Shown one piece after another: positions 48,542 through 58,478 of a DNA stretch of 64,000 nt. Each line of letters begins with the position of its first letter. Position 1 is the stretch's first letter. The DNA comes from an uncultured Burkholderiales bacterium (lineage in GTDB: Bacteria > Pseudomonadota > Gammaproteobacteria > Burkholderiales > Burkholderiaceae_C). A program made the position numbers and the translations under genes. The notes below the pieces were generated by a model that was given only the letters and a program-made list of their open reading frames with translations, had not been told where the DNA came from and searched no databases. The DNA lies in the NCBI GenBank assembly GCA_903844385.1, contig CAIMTJ010000018.1, positions 124,001-188,000 of the forward strand, read 5' to 3'.

Positions 48542-48564
48542 GTTGATTTCGCCTCGGTTGGACG

Positions 48565-49566
48565 TCAAACAAACTCTTCGGTGTCGACCTCCATGGAGCT
48601 TTGCGCGTTGTAGCGATCGCCGCTGACCGTTTGATGATTGATCAAGGCTTCTAGTTTTTGCATGACCGCTTCGCTCAATCGCAAGGAAGACGCCGCCAAA
48701 TTCTCCTCCAGGTGCAAAACGTTTTGCGTGCCTGGAATTGCCACCAAGCCGGGCTCCTTGGTCAACAGCCAAGCCAGCGCCAATTGCGCTGGGGTGCAGT
48801 GCTGCTCCAAAGCAATGGCTAAAAAGGGCACCAAGAGCTTTTGATTGGCTGCCAAATTCACCGCCTCAAAACGAGGCATGGCGCGCCGTATGTCCTTGGC
48901 CTCAAACGCCTCACTATGGAGATCGCTTGAACACAAAAATCCACGTGCAACCGGACTGAAGGCCACAAAAGTAGCCCCAATGTCGCGACACGTTTTGAGC
49001 ACAGCAATCTCAGGGTTTCTTGTCCACAAAGAGTACTCGGTTTGAACGGCCGCAATGGGGTGCACCGCATGGGCGCGCAAAATGCTTGCAGCGGAGACCT
49101 CACTCAAACCAATCGTCCTCACTTTGCCCGCTTTAACCAAGTCGCTCAACGCCCCGACGCTTTCCTCAATGGGAATCTTTTTATCCCATCTGTGCAAGTA
49201 GTACAAATCAATGACCTCGGTTTGCAGCCGCCTCAACGAGTCCTCACAGTTGCGCCGAATCACCTCAGGCCTGCCGTCAATCACGCGCTTGACACCATCG
49301 GGGAACTCGACACCTGCCATACCGCCTTTGGAGCACAAAGTGATCTCCGAGCGATGGGACTTGAGCAAAGGCCCCAACAGCGTTTCGTTGGCGCCAAAAC
49401 CGTAGAGGGCAGCCGTATCGAACAAATTCACCCCCAAATCCAAGGCACGGTAAACCACCTTGGTCGCTTGCTCTGGCGTTGGCGGTACGCCATAAGCGTG
49501 GCTCAAGTTCATACACCCCATGCCAATGGGGTTGACTTCGAAAGGTCCGATGGAGCGTTGGGTCAT
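48565..49566 (-). CDS. Aldo/keto reductase
   Basis: The 333-residue product is a TIM-barrel NADPH-dependent oxidoreductase. Catalytic tetrad pieces are visible: D and Y in LFDTAALYGFGANETLLGP, K in ITLCSKGGM, and H in IDLYYLHRWDKKIP. The NADPH-binding FSPVARGFLCSSD and VAIPGTQNVLHLEENLAA lie in the second half. It resembles the AKR11/13-like bacterial group. It is the last gene of the leftward lig operon, 42 bp after ligC, and might act on an aldehyde arising in aromatic breakdown, but that is inferred from position only. Confidence 0.9.
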   Translation of the reverse strand: MTQRSIGPFEVNPIGMGCMNLSHAYGVPPTPEQATKVVYRALDLGVNLFDTAALYGFGANETLLGPLLKSHRSEITLCSKGGMAGVEFPDGVKRVIDGRPEVIRRNCEDSLRRLQTEVIDLYYLHRWDKKIPIEESVGALSDLVKAGKVRTIGLSEVSAASILRAHAVHPIAAVQTEYSLWTRNPEIAVLKTCRDIGATFVAFSPVARGFLCSSDLHSEAFEAKDIRRAMPRFEAVNLAANQKLLVPFLAIALEQHCTPAQLALAWLLTKEPGLVAIPGTQNVLHLEENLAASSLRLSEAVMQKLEALINHQTVSGDRYNAQSSMEVDTEEFV

Positions 49567-49608
49567 GGTGAGTGCCTCAAGTGAAACAAAGCCGAAAGGA
49601 CAAGGACT

Positions 49609-50562
49609 TCAATGCCCCATTTGCACTTCACAGTCGTGCAAGACTTGGTAGCAGGCCAACACATTGGACACACTCGAGATGGGCTCGCGCCCTTCACGGA
49701 TGGCTCCAAAGAACTCTCGGTCTTGAAGTTCAATACCGTTCAAGCTCACCGCCACTTTCGAGACATCGATTTGCTCCTCTTTGCCGTTGTACAAATCATC
49801 GTACTTGGCCAAATAGGTGCCCGTGTCCCCAATGTAACGAAACCAGGTACCCAAGGGGCCATCGTTGTTAAAAGACAAAGACAGTGTGCAAATGGCACCA
49901 TTGGCTGCTTTGAGCTGAATGCTCATGTCCATGGCAATACCCAGGGCGGGGTGGATTGGGCCTTGTACAGCATGGGCTTTGACCACTGGGCTGCCACACT
50001 GATAAGCGAACAAATCAACCGTATGTGCCGCATGGTGCCACAGCAAGTGATCGGTCCAACTTCTGGGTTGGCCCAAGGCGTTCATGTTGGTGCGGCGAAA
50101 AAAGTAAGTTTGCACATCCATTTGTTGAATGTTGAACTCACCGGCCTTGATCTTTTGGTGAACCCACTGGTGAGAAGGGTTAAAGCGACGGGTGTGACCG
50201 GCCATGGCGACCAAACCGGTGGACTTTTGCAAGGCCACAATGGCTTGGGCGTCTTCGAGTTTGTCGGCCATGGGAATTTCAACCTGCACGTGCTTGCCCG
50301 CTCTCAAGCAAGCCATGGTTTGCTGAGCGTGCATTTGTGTGGGGGTGCACAAAATGACCGCATCCACTTCTGGGATGGCCAAACTGTCGGCCAAGTCAGT
50401 GCTCACGTGATCTATGCCATATTTGGCTGCGATTTCTTTGGTTTTACCCAACTCCCGTCCAACCAAAGAGATGACTTCGACGCCATCGATGTTTTTAATA
50501 CCATCCAAGTGCTTGGAGCCAAAAGCGCCAGCACCCGCCAGCGCAACTTTAATTGTTTTCAT
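49609..50562 (-). CDS. ligC: 4-carboxy-2-hydroxymuconate-6-semialdehyde dehydrogenase (LigC/PmdC)
   Basis: The enzyme oxidises the hemiacetal of the ring-cleavage product to 2-pyrone-4,6-dicarboxylate with NADP. The frame is open to 50577; ATG 50562 (MKTIKVALAGAGAFGSKHLD) has an AGGA upstream and gives 317 residues. It is a Gfo/Idh/MocA-type oxidoreductase with the N-terminal GAGAFGS dinucleotide loop, CTPTQMHAQQTMACLRAGKH, VEIPMADKLEDAQ and WTDHLLWHHAAHTVDLFAYQ. The last wording is characteristic of LigC. It follows ligB after 33 bp, as pmdC follows pmdB in Comamonas. Confidence 0.92.
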   Translation of the reverse strand: MKTIKVALAGAGAFGSKHLDGIKNIDGVEVISLVGRELGKTKEIAAKYGIDHVSTDLADSLAIPEVDAVILCTPTQMHAQQTMACLRAGKHVQVEIPMADKLEDAQAIVALQKSTGLVAMAGHTRRFNPSHQWVHQKIKAGEFNIQQMDVQTYFFRRTNMNALGQPRSWTDHLLWHHAAHTVDLFAYQCGSPVVKAHAVQGPIHPALGIAMDMSIQLKAANGAICTLSLSFNNDGPLGTWFRYIGDTGTYLAKYDDLYNGKEEQIDVSKVAVSLNGIELQDREFFGAIREGREPISSVSNVLACYQVLHDCEVQMGH

Positions 50563-50595
50563 GCGAGTTCCTGTCAATCTATAAAAAAGAAAAAA

Positions 50596-51450
<855 letters not shown>

Positions 51451-51894
51451 TCAATGGGCTCCTTGGGGTGAATGTTGTCCCTGAGGCTGACGGTGGGCTT
51501 GCGCATCCCCATCTTCCCCAACGACTCGGTTGCCGACAACACTTCTGCCGCCTTTGATCATCATATCGCGATACTCTTCTTCGGTCATGCCTGTCATGCT
51601 GCCGGCCATTTGCTGAAAACTTTTGCCATCGGTGGCGCCAATTTTGGCCAAGAAATAGATGTTGCCACCCAAAGCAATACAGCGATTTAAATCACGATCA
51701 AGCACCGCTTGTTTTTGCTCTTCGCTCATGGCCCACTGGTCCAGGTAAGCACGTTCATTGGCCTTGAACACCTCGCGGTTTTGTGACTTCATGAGCGTCA
51801 TGCAAAACTGGTTCAACCAATAACCCTTGCGAGACTGCTCGGCGTCAAAGATGGTGGTGCCCGGCACATCCAAATACGGTTTATCGAGTGCCAT
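51451..51894 (-). CDS. ligA: Protocatechuate 4,5-dioxygenase alpha subunit (LigA/PmdA)
   Basis: The small non-catalytic subunit completes the substrate pocket of the LigAB dioxygenase. The frame is open to 52005, but ATG 51894 (MALDKPYLDVPGTTIFDAEQ) is preceded by AGGAG and lies one base after the ligI stop (TAAGATG), giving 147 residues. Conserved parts are QSRKGYWLNQFCMTLMKSQN, RDLNRCIALGGNIYFLAKIG and FQQMAGSMTGMTEEEYRDMM. The C-terminus is an extended His/Gln/Pro/Gly tail (AQAHRQPQGQHSPQGAH). Confidence 0.95.
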   Translation of the reverse strand: MALDKPYLDVPGTTIFDAEQSRKGYWLNQFCMTLMKSQNREVFKANERAYLDQWAMSEEQKQAVLDRDLNRCIALGGNIYFLAKIGATDGKSFQQMAGSMTGMTEEEYRDMMIKGGRSVVGNRVVGEDGDAQAHRQPQGQHSPQGAH

Positions 51895-51895
51895 C

Positions 51896-52813
51896 TTATT
51901 TCTCCTCTGGCCAGTAAAGCCTGCGTGGGTTGGTGACCAACAATTTTTGCTGGAGCTCAGCTGTGGTGGCAATGTGGGGGATGAAATCCACCAGAAGTCC
52001 ATCATCGGGCATGTGATCTTTCAAGTTGGGGTGCGGCCAGTCGGTACCCCAAATGACGCGGTCGCTGAAGTTGTCCACCAACTTCTTGGCAAACGGGATC
52101 ACATCGTGGTAAGCGTGTCTTTGCCCATTCAACGCCGCTGGCCCAGTCACTGTCAAGCGCTCAGGGCAAGTGACCTTGCTCCAGACATTGGGGTGCTCAC
52201 GCATGAATTTCATAAAGAGCTCAAACTCAGGACCATCGATGGGTTTGCTGACATCGGGGCGTCCCATGTGGTCCACCACCACGGTGGTGGGCAACTGGGT
52301 AAAGAAGTCCCACAACTCGGGCAAGTCCACTGCTTCAAAGTAAATCACCACGTGCCAACCCCAATGAGCGATTCGGGCGGCGATTTCCATCAACTCATCT
52401 TTGGGGGTGAAGTCCACCAAACGTTTGACAAAATTAAAGCGCACGCCACGCACACCTGCGTCATGCAAGGTCTGCAACTCTTGGTCGGTGACGCTGCGCT
52501 TGACTGTGGCGACTCCCCTCGCCTTGCCAGCCGAATGCGCCATGGCGTCGAGCAAAGCGCGGTTGTCCGCACCGTGACAGGTGGCTTGAACAATGATATT
52601 GCGATCAAAGCCCAAATGATCTCTGAGGGCAAAGAGCTGCGCCTTGCTCGCGTCGCAAGGCGTGTACTTCCTCTCGGGGGAATACGGGAAAATATCGCTG
52701 GGACCAAACACATGGCAATGCGCGTCCACTGCACCTGCAGGCAATTGAAATTCAGGCTTGCTCGGTCCTGTGTACCAATCAAGCCATCCCGGGGTTTTGA
52801 TAAATTCAGTCAT
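51896..52813 (-). CDS. ligI: 2-pyrone-4,6-dicarboxylate hydrolase (LigI/PmdD)
   Basis: LigI opens the pyrone ring to 4-oxalomesaconate. The 305-residue amidohydrolase-superfamily protein has the N-terminal metal-site-like DAHCHVFGPSDIFPYSPERK with H32 and H34, then RDHLGFDRNIIVQATCHGAD, GVRGVRFNFVKRLVDFTPKD, VVDHMGRPDVSKPIDGPEFE and IWGTDWPHPNLKDHMPDDG, which carries the late catalytic Asp. The wording is that of LigI rather than other COG3618 lactonases. It sits between ligK and ligA, as in the pmdEFDABC order. Confidence 0.94.
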   Translation of the reverse strand: MTEFIKTPGWLDWYTGPSKPEFQLPAGAVDAHCHVFGPSDIFPYSPERKYTPCDASKAQLFALRDHLGFDRNIIVQATCHGADNRALLDAMAHSAGKARGVATVKRSVTDQELQTLHDAGVRGVRFNFVKRLVDFTPKDELMEIAARIAHWGWHVVIYFEAVDLPELWDFFTQLPTTVVVDHMGRPDVSKPIDGPEFELFMKFMREHPNVWSKVTCPERLTVTGPAALNGQRHAYHDVIPFAKKLVDNFSDRVIWGTDWPHPNLKDHMPDDGLLVDFIPHIATTAELQQKLLVTNPRRLYWPEEK

Positions 52814-52918
52814 TGATTTGTCTTTTCATTGAGGTTAATCACACATTGACGTGGCACCCATCCATGAGGCTCGGGTCGAGCAGGATTTTCATCCGGCCAC
52901 ACCCTTGGAGCTCGGGAT

Positions 52919-53608
52919 TTAGTCCACGTATTTCAATCCGGCCTTCTCCAGTGGCTCACGCATTTTGTACATATCGAGCCCCAAAACACCTGAAGCCAAT
53001 TTGGCACGCTTTTCGCCTTCGTTGTCCTCTCTGGCCTGGGCGGCTTGGGCGGCTTGCTCGGCGTGGGCATAGGGCACCACCACCACACCGTCATCATCGG
53101 CCAAAATCACGTCACCCGGATTGACCTGGGCACCGGCACAGACCACGGGAAAGTTCACACTCCCAAGAGTAGCTTTGATGGTCCCCTTGGCGCTGATGCC
53201 GCGACTCCACACCGGAAAGCCCATGGCAGTGAGTTCGCTCACATCACGCACCCCAGAGTCAATGATCAGGCCTTTGGCGCCGCGAGCTTTGAAAGAGGTG
53301 GCCAAGAGGTCACCAAAAAAACCATCGCAATTGATGGCCGACAAAGCCACCACGACGATATCGCCAGGTTGAATTTGCTCAGCCACCACGTGCATCATCC
53401 AGTTGTCCCCAGGATGGGCCAAAACCGTCACGGCACTGCCGGCAATACGCGCTCCAGAATAAATCGGGCGAAGGTAATTTTGCATCAAGCCCACTCGACC
53501 CATGGCTTCGTGGACGGTGGCCACACCCATTTTCTCCAAGTGGGCGATGGTGGATGCTGGTGCGCGGGGAATGTTGCGTTTGACCATTCCCAGGTGATTC
53601 ATACTCAT
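52919..53608 (-). CDS. ligK: 4-carboxy-4-hydroxy-2-oxoadipate aldolase / oxaloacetate decarboxylase (LigK/PmdF)
   Basis: LigK cleaves CHA to pyruvate and oxaloacetate and can decarboxylate the latter. The 229-residue product is a class II RraA-like aldolase with [40 protein letters not shown] and [20 protein letters not shown], in which the Arg and Asp are the substrate and metal residues. [20 protein letters not shown] follows. ATG 53608 is preceded by an AAGGA. It is separated from ligI by 105 bp and from ligJ by 76 bp, the widest gaps inside the lig genes. Confidence 0.93.
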   Translation of the reverse strand: MSMNHLGMVKRNIPRAPASTIAHLEKMGVATVHEAMGRVGLMQNYLRPIYSGARIAGSAVTVLAHPGDNWMMHVVAEQIQPGDIVVVALSAINCDGFFGDLLATSFKARGAKGLIIDSGVRDVSELTAMGFPVWSRGISAKGTIKATLGSVNFPVVCAGAQVNPGDVILADDDGVVVVPYAHAEQAAQAAQAREDNEGEKRAKLASGVLGLDMYKMREPLEKAGLKYVD

Positions 53609-53684
53609 CGTGTTGTCCTTATTTCGGTGGAAGTTGAGATCAAATTCAAAAGTCTTGCGAGTCTATAGTTTCAGTGACAAACAC

Positions 53685-54731
53685 TCAAACGCCTCGAGCT
53701 TTGAGTGCGGTGTCCAAGCGGGGGAAGACGCGGCGAGCGTTGCCCTCAAAAACTTGGTAGCGATCGTCGTCACTCAAATGAGGCGCGGACAAAACGTAGC
53801 GCTTGGTGTCATCGAAATAATGACCGGTTTGCGGATCAATCCCACGCACAGCCCCGATCATCTCACTGGCAAACAAAATGTTTTTGACATCAATCACCTC
53901 GGTGAGCAAATTAATCCCTGGCTGGTGATAAACGCAGGTGTCGAAAAAGATATTGTTCATCAAGTGCTCGCTCAAGAGCGGCTTTTTGAGCTCCTGCGCC
54001 AAGCCCCGGAATCGACCCCAGTGGTACGGTACCGCGCCACCGCCGTGGGGAATCAAAAACCGCAGGGTGGGGAAATCTTTGAACAAATCTGAGGTCAAAC
54101 ACTGCATGAAGGCTGTGGTGTCGGCATTCAAATAGTGTGCGCCTGTGGTGTGAAAACACGCATTGCAACTGGTCGAGACGTGGATCATCGCGGGGATATC
54201 GAGCTCGACCATTTTTTCGTAAATGGGGTACCAGTGACGATCGCTCAAAGGCGGCGAGGTCCAGTGCCCCCCAGAGGGATCTGGATTCAAGTTGATCGCC
54301 ACAAAACCGTACTCGTTCACACACTTGTCAATCTCGGCCAAACTGGTCTTGGGGTCCACGCCAGGTGACTGAGGCAGCATGGCCGCGCCCATGAAATTGT
54401 CTGGAAACAATTGAGAGACGCGAAAGCACAATTCGTTACAAATGGCCGCCCAAGTGGAGGAGACTTGAAAGTCGCCAATGTGATGGGCCATAAAGCTCGC
54501 ACGGGGACTGAAAATCGTGAGGTCACTGCCGCGCTCACGCATCAACTTTAACTGGTTGTTTTCAATGCTTTCACGCAATTCGTCGTCGCTGATCTTGAGC
54601 TCAGAGACTTGAGGGGTGAGTTGTGGATCCTTGATACCCGCAATTTGACGGTTTCTCCAATCCTCAAGCGCCTTCGGGGCGGTGGTGTAGTGACCATGCA
54701 CATCAATGATCAACGGATTTTGGTGACTCAT
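53685..54731 (-). CDS. ligJ: 4-oxalomesaconate hydratase (LigJ/PmdE)
   Basis: LigJ adds water to the enol form of 4-oxalomesaconate to give CHA. The 348-residue amidohydrolase-type protein has the metal ligands H12 and H14 in LIIDVHGHYTTAPKALEDWR. The middle has LNPDPSGGHWTSPPLSDRHW, PAMIHVSTSCNACFHTTGAH and LRFLIPHGGGAVPYHWGRFR, with the later metal His residues. VKNILFASEMIGAVRGIDPQ ends the barrel. This wording is typical of the LigJ branch and distinguishes it from gallate-pathway GalB. It is the first catabolic gene of the operon after the binding-protein gene. Confidence 0.92.
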   Translation of the reverse strand: MSHQNPLIIDVHGHYTTAPKALEDWRNRQIAGIKDPQLTPQVSELKISDDELRESIENNQLKLMRERGSDLTIFSPRASFMAHHIGDFQVSSTWAAICNELCFRVSQLFPDNFMGAAMLPQSPGVDPKTSLAEIDKCVNEYGFVAINLNPDPSGGHWTSPPLSDRHWYPIYEKMVELDIPAMIHVSTSCNACFHTTGAHYLNADTTAFMQCLTSDLFKDFPTLRFLIPHGGGAVPYHWGRFRGLAQELKKPLLSEHLMNNIFFDTCVYHQPGINLLTEVIDVKNILFASEMIGAVRGIDPQTGHYFDDTKRYVLSAPHLSDDDRYQVFEGNARRVFPRLDTALKARGV

Positions 54732-54928
54732 GTGAAATATCCTTTAGCTGAGAAAAGTTTTTTGAGTGAAGGACCCAGGGTTGGGTCTCATCTCAGAGCT
54801 TGGGTCTGTCTCGACAAATGAGACACCCAAACTCCCAAAAATGGGTGGGCAGTGAAGAGCCTAAGATTTTAGATGCAATGACTTCCAAAAAGAATGCAAT
54901 TTTATGTCATCCCTTACCGCCGTATAGT

Positions 54929-55936
54929 TCACTGCTTGGCAATCCCTGCTTTTTCAATCACGCGAGCCCAAGTTTTGATCTCCGAGAGATACCATTCTTG
55001 CGCTTGTGCTGGCGTGGACACTTTGGGATTGATGTTGAGCTCCAAGAGTTTTTTCTCGGTGGCTGGGTTTTGAAGCGCGAGATTGATTTCTTTGTTGAGG
55101 CGCTCGACCACCGCTTTGGGTGTTTTGGCCGGTGCAGCCAAGCCGTTCCAAGAAGCCGCCACCAAGGACTTGATGCCCAATTCCTTGGCGGTCGGTGTAT
55201 CGGGCAGGCTCACTGAGCGCTGCTCACCGGTCAAGGCCAAGACTTTGAAATTTTTAGCTTTGATTTGGGGCAGTACCGGTCCCAAAATTTCAGTGGCCAC
55301 GTCAATTTGCCCACCTTTGAGAGCCGTCATGACCGCGGGGGTGCCATTGAAGGGCACCACTTGGACATCGATGCCTGCGCTGGACTTGAACAACTCGGCG
55401 GCCAAATTTTGCGTGCTTCCGATGTTGATACTGCCCAAGTTGAGCGCACCCGGATGCGACTTGGCGTATTGGATCAAATCCGTGAGGGAGTTGAATTTCG
55501 AATCCGAATTCACCAAGATGGCAATGTCAAAAGTGGCCAACAGTCCCAAGTTGACGAAATCATTGACCGGATCAAAGGGCAAGGTGTGCATGAGAGACGC
55601 ACTCACCGCAGTACCATTGGAGATCAAAAACAAAGTGTAGCCATCGGGCTCAGCCTTTGCAACCAAATCTGCAGCCACCACCCCTCCAGCGCCAGGTCGA
55701 TTGTCGACCACCACCGATTGACCAAGCCCTTCTGATAATTTTTGCGCCACGATGCGCGCCGTGAGATCGGCCACGCCTCCCGCCCCAAAGGGCACCACAA
55801 TGCGAATGGGTTTGACAGGGTATGTTTGAGCCTGCGATTGGACGCCAATCAAAGCCAAGACACTAAAGGCGCCAAAGACGCTGATGGCCTTCAAACGCGC
55901 CAACGACAAATACACCCAACGATTGATCAATTCCAT
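54929..55936 (-). CDS. TctC/Bug-type periplasmic solute-binding protein
   Basis: The frame is open to 55996; ATG 55936 (MELINRWVYLSL) gives 335 residues and a signal peptide ending near residue 37 (IGVQSQAQTYP). The mature part has the tripartite tricarboxylate transporter receptor wording: YPVKPIRIVVPFGAGGVADL, VVVDNRPGAGGVVAADLVAK, EPDGYTLFLISNGTAVSASL and GGQIDVATEILGPVLPQIKA. Such proteins usually work with TctAB membrane partners, which are absent here. The gene lies 46 bp after livF in an operon whose ABC transporter lacks its own LivK-type receptor. It precedes the lig genes and probably binds an aromatic acid, by context. Confidence 0.9.
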   Translation of the reverse strand: MELINRWVYLSLARLKAISVFGAFSVLALIGVQSQAQTYPVKPIRIVVPFGAGGVADLTARIVAQKLSEGLGQSVVVDNRPGAGGVVAADLVAKAEPDGYTLFLISNGTAVSASLMHTLPFDPVNDFVNLGLLATFDIAILVNSDSKFNSLTDLIQYAKSHPGALNLGSINIGSTQNLAAELFKSSAGIDVQVVPFNGTPAVMTALKGGQIDVATEILGPVLPQIKAKNFKVLALTGEQRSVSLPDTPTAKELGIKSLVAASWNGLAAPAKTPKAVVERLNKEINLALQNPATEKKLLELNINPKVSTPAQAQEWYLSEIKTWARVIEKAGIAKQ

Positions 55937-55982
55937 TATCTGTCCAAGGTTAAAAAAACACGATGCCAGTTTGGTGATTGGG

Positions 55983-56711
55983 CTAGTGCTTGACACCCAA
56001 CAAGTCCCCGAGTAAGTCGGGACGAGCCATCAAATTGGCGGCGGACTCTTGCAAGACCACTTGCCCGCGGTCCAGCACCAAAGCCTCATCCGAGATGGCC
56101 AAAATCATTTGCGGGTGCTGCTCCACGATGATCGCGGTCATTCCCTCTTCACGAGTGATGCGCCGAATCGCCGCCAAAATTTCTTGCACAATGATCGGCG
56201 CCAAGCCCTCCAAGGGCTCGTCAAGGAGCAACAAACGCGGATTGACCATCAAGGCCCGAGCCAGTGCCAGCATTTGTTGCTCGCCACCCGAGAGTTGATT
56301 GCCCAAATTGCCTTGGCGCTCGAGCAACCTGGGGAAAAATTCATACGCTCTGGCCGGACTCCAAGCGTGTGCAGACTCGACATGGCGGTACACAGCAGTT
56401 AAGTTCTCGTGCACCGTGAGGGACTTGAAAATATCACGCTCTTGCGGCACCCACCCAATTCCACCTCGACCAAGGGCATTGACCCGTTTAAATGAAGGCC
56501 ACTGCTCAATCGAGTGCCCATCCAACTCAATGTGCCCAGCGTGAAGACGTGTGACCCCCATCAAGGTGTTGATGAGCGTGGTTTTACCCACCCCATTTCG
56601 CCCCAACAAAGCCAAGGTATGCCCTTCTTGGAGCACAAAGGACACATCGGACAAGATGACCGATTCAGCATAACCCGCCACCACTTGATTGACGCGCAAG
56701 ATTTCAGTCAT
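55983..56711 (-). CDS. livF: Branched-chain-type ABC transporter ATP-binding protein LivF
   Basis: One of the two ATPases of a LivHMGF-type importer. ATG 56711 (MTEILRVNQVVAGYAESVIL) overlaps the livG stop by 8 bp and gives 242 residues. Walker A is LLGRNGVGKTTLINTLMG, the signature is QLSGGEQQMLALARALM, and Walker B is RLLLLDEPLEGLAPIIVQEI. The substrate is not encoded in this subunit. Because the operon continues into protocatechuate genes, an aromatic acid is more likely than an amino acid, which is inference. Confidence 0.93.
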   Translation of the reverse strand: MTEILRVNQVVAGYAESVILSDVSFVLQEGHTLALLGRNGVGKTTLINTLMGVTRLHAGHIELDGHSIEQWPSFKRVNALGRGGIGWVPQERDIFKSLTVHENLTAVYRHVESAHAWSPARAYEFFPRLLERQGNLGNQLSGGEQQMLALARALMVNPRLLLLDEPLEGLAPIIVQEILAAIRRITREEGMTAIIVEQHPQMILAISDEALVLDRGQVVLQESAANLMARPDLLGDLLGVKH

Positions 56712-57492
56712 GGGACACCCCAGTGATGGACTCAGCGCCCAAATAGACCTCTTTGACGCGGGGGTCGTTGGCAATTTCTGCGTTGCTGCCCTCACACAGC
56801 AAGGCACCATTGACCAGCACGGTCATTCGATTGGCAAATCGAAAGACCAAATCCATGTCGTGCTCAATGAGCAAGATACAAACATCCGCAGGCAACTGGC
56901 CCAAGGTCGTCAAAATTTCCTCTCTCTCGCCAGCGGGCACGCCCGCCACGGGCTCATCGAGCAAGAGCACTTTGGGCTCACAAGCCAAGGCAATGGCGAT
57001 CTCCAATAGACGCTGCTTGCCATAACTGAGCGTGCTCACCCGCTCCAAGCCCACATCGTTGAGGTGAAACTGCGCCAACAACTCATCCACACGCGACAAG
57101 ACCACGGGGTTGCGTCCCAACGGATTCCACCACTGTGAACCCCAGCCCAAGTGCTGGGACACCACCCAGGCAAGGGTTGAGACGGGCGTCATGGAGCCAA
57201 AGAGTTGGTTGATTTGAAAGGTCCTCACCAAACCGAGTTTGACACGTTGGTTGGCGCTCATCGGGGTGATGTCTTGCCCCAGCAGCTCAATGCGCCCTGA
57301 GCTCAAAGGCAACACGCCGGTGAGTAAATTAATCAGCGTCGTCTTGCCCGCACCGTTGGGGCCAATCAAAGCATGCCGAGCACCACGGGGCAAGGCCAAG
57401 CTCACATTTTGAGTGGCCTTGATGCCGCCAAAATTTTTGCACAAATCACTGGCTTTGAGCACCACATCGTCGGCAAAGAGCTCAGAACTCAA
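56704..57492 (-). CDS. livG: Branched-chain-type ABC transporter ATP-binding protein LivG (TTG start)
   Basis: The second ATPase of the LivHMGF importer. The frame is open far upstream into livM, but the only well-supported start is TTG 57492: AGGAGG lies exactly 6 nt before it and the TTG overlaps the livM stop (TTGA). This gives 262 residues. A GTG at 57465 is the alternative. Walker A is ALIGPNGAGKTTLINLLTGV, the signature is TLSYGKQRLLEIAIAL, and Walker B is KVLLLDEPVAGVPAGERE. The IEHDMDLVF switch region is also present. The 8-bp overlap with livF indicates tight coupling. Confidence 0.9.
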   Translation of the reverse strand: MSSELFADDVVLKASDLCKNFGGIKATQNVSLALPRGARHALIGPNGAGKTTLINLLTGVLPLSSGRIELLGQDITPMSANQRVKLGLVRTFQINQLFGSMTPVSTLAWVVSQHLGWGSQWWNPLGRNPVVLSRVDELLAQFHLNDVGLERVSTLSYGKQRLLEIAIALACEPKVLLLDEPVAGVPAGEREEILTTLGQLPADVCILLIEHDMDLVFRFANRMTVLVNGALLCEGSNAEIANDPRVKEVYLGAESITGVSHD

Positions 57493-58478
57493 GGGCGGCC
57501 TCCTGGCAACAATCGCCTCAAAGGGCTGAACAATTTCTCTCTGCCCACCATCACCAAGATGATGAGCAAAAATCCAATCCAAAACATCCAGTACTGCGGC
57601 GTGATGGAGGAGAGCTCTTGTTGGATCAATTTGAAGACAAGCGCCCCCACCACTCCACCATAAAGCCATCCCACACCACCAATGACCAGCATCAACAGCA
57701 CATCGGCTGAACGCTCAAACGAAAACACATCCAAGGATGCAAAACCAGTGGTTTGTGCAAGCAGTCCACCAGCAAGAGCCGCTACAGCAGCGGACAAACT
57801 GTAGATCACCATCAAACGCCTGGCCACCGGCAGGCCCACCGACTCAGCGCGCAAGCGGTTGTCGCGAATGGCTGTGAGACCCACACCAAACGGGGAATAC
57901 ACCACGCGACGCAAGAACACCAACACCAGCACCAAGGTGGTCACGGAGTAGACACTGGCCACTTGTCCAATCAAGTCAAACTCAAATTGGCCAAGCACCG
58001 GAGCCATTAAAACGCCTTGCAAGCCATCGGCTCCGCCAGTGAGCCCACTGAGCCGATTGGCCAACTCATAACCAATCAAGGACACCCCTAAAGTGACCAT
58101 GATTCGGGTCAAGTCCGTGCCGCGCAAAACGGTCAGACTCAATATCAGCCCCAAGAGCGCGCCACTCGATGAGGCAAACAACAAACCCAGGATTGGATCG
58201 GGCATCCACAATTTGGCAAACAAGCCCGCGCTGTAGCATCCCCAACCAAAAAACGCAGCATGACCCAAGGACACAATGCCACTGTAGCCCAAGATCAAAT
58301 CCAAGGAGACCGCAAAAAGTGCGGTGATGGCGATTTCGTTGAGCAGCATGGCGTGCGACACAAACACCCAGGGGCTTGCCAAGATCAGCACCAAGCCCAT
58401 CCACTCCCAGGTCTTGACCTGAGCGCGTCTTTTTAAATTTAAAAAACTGCTCGATGAACTGCCTTGGGTGCTCATCAT
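57489..58478 (-). CDS. livM: Branched-chain-type ABC transporter permease LivM
   Basis: The 329-residue product is one of the two permeases, with about 9-10 hydrophobic segments. Family wording includes LILGYSGIVSLGHAAFFGWG, LSGLTGGADGLQGVLMAPVL and YSPFGVGLTAIRDNRLRAES, the latter being the EAA-like cytoplasmic loop that contacts the ATPases. A soluble head of 25 residues precedes the first helix. Its ATG overlaps the livH stop by 4 bp and its stop overlaps the livG TTG start. Confidence 0.93.
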   Translation of the reverse strand: MMSTQGSSSSSFLNLKRRAQVKTWEWMGLVLILASPWVFVSHAMLLNEIAITALFAVSLDLILGYSGIVSLGHAAFFGWGCYSAGLFAKLWMPDPILGLLFASSSGALLGLILSLTVLRGTDLTRIMVTLGVSLIGYELANRLSGLTGGADGLQGVLMAPVLGQFEFDLIGQVASVYSVTTLVLVLVFLRRVVYSPFGVGLTAIRDNRLRAESVGLPVARRLMVIYSLSAAVAALAGGLLAQTTGFASLDVFSFERSADVLLMLVIGGVGWLYGGVVGALVFKLIQQELSSITPQYWMFWIGFLLIILVMVGREKLFSPLRRLLPGGRP

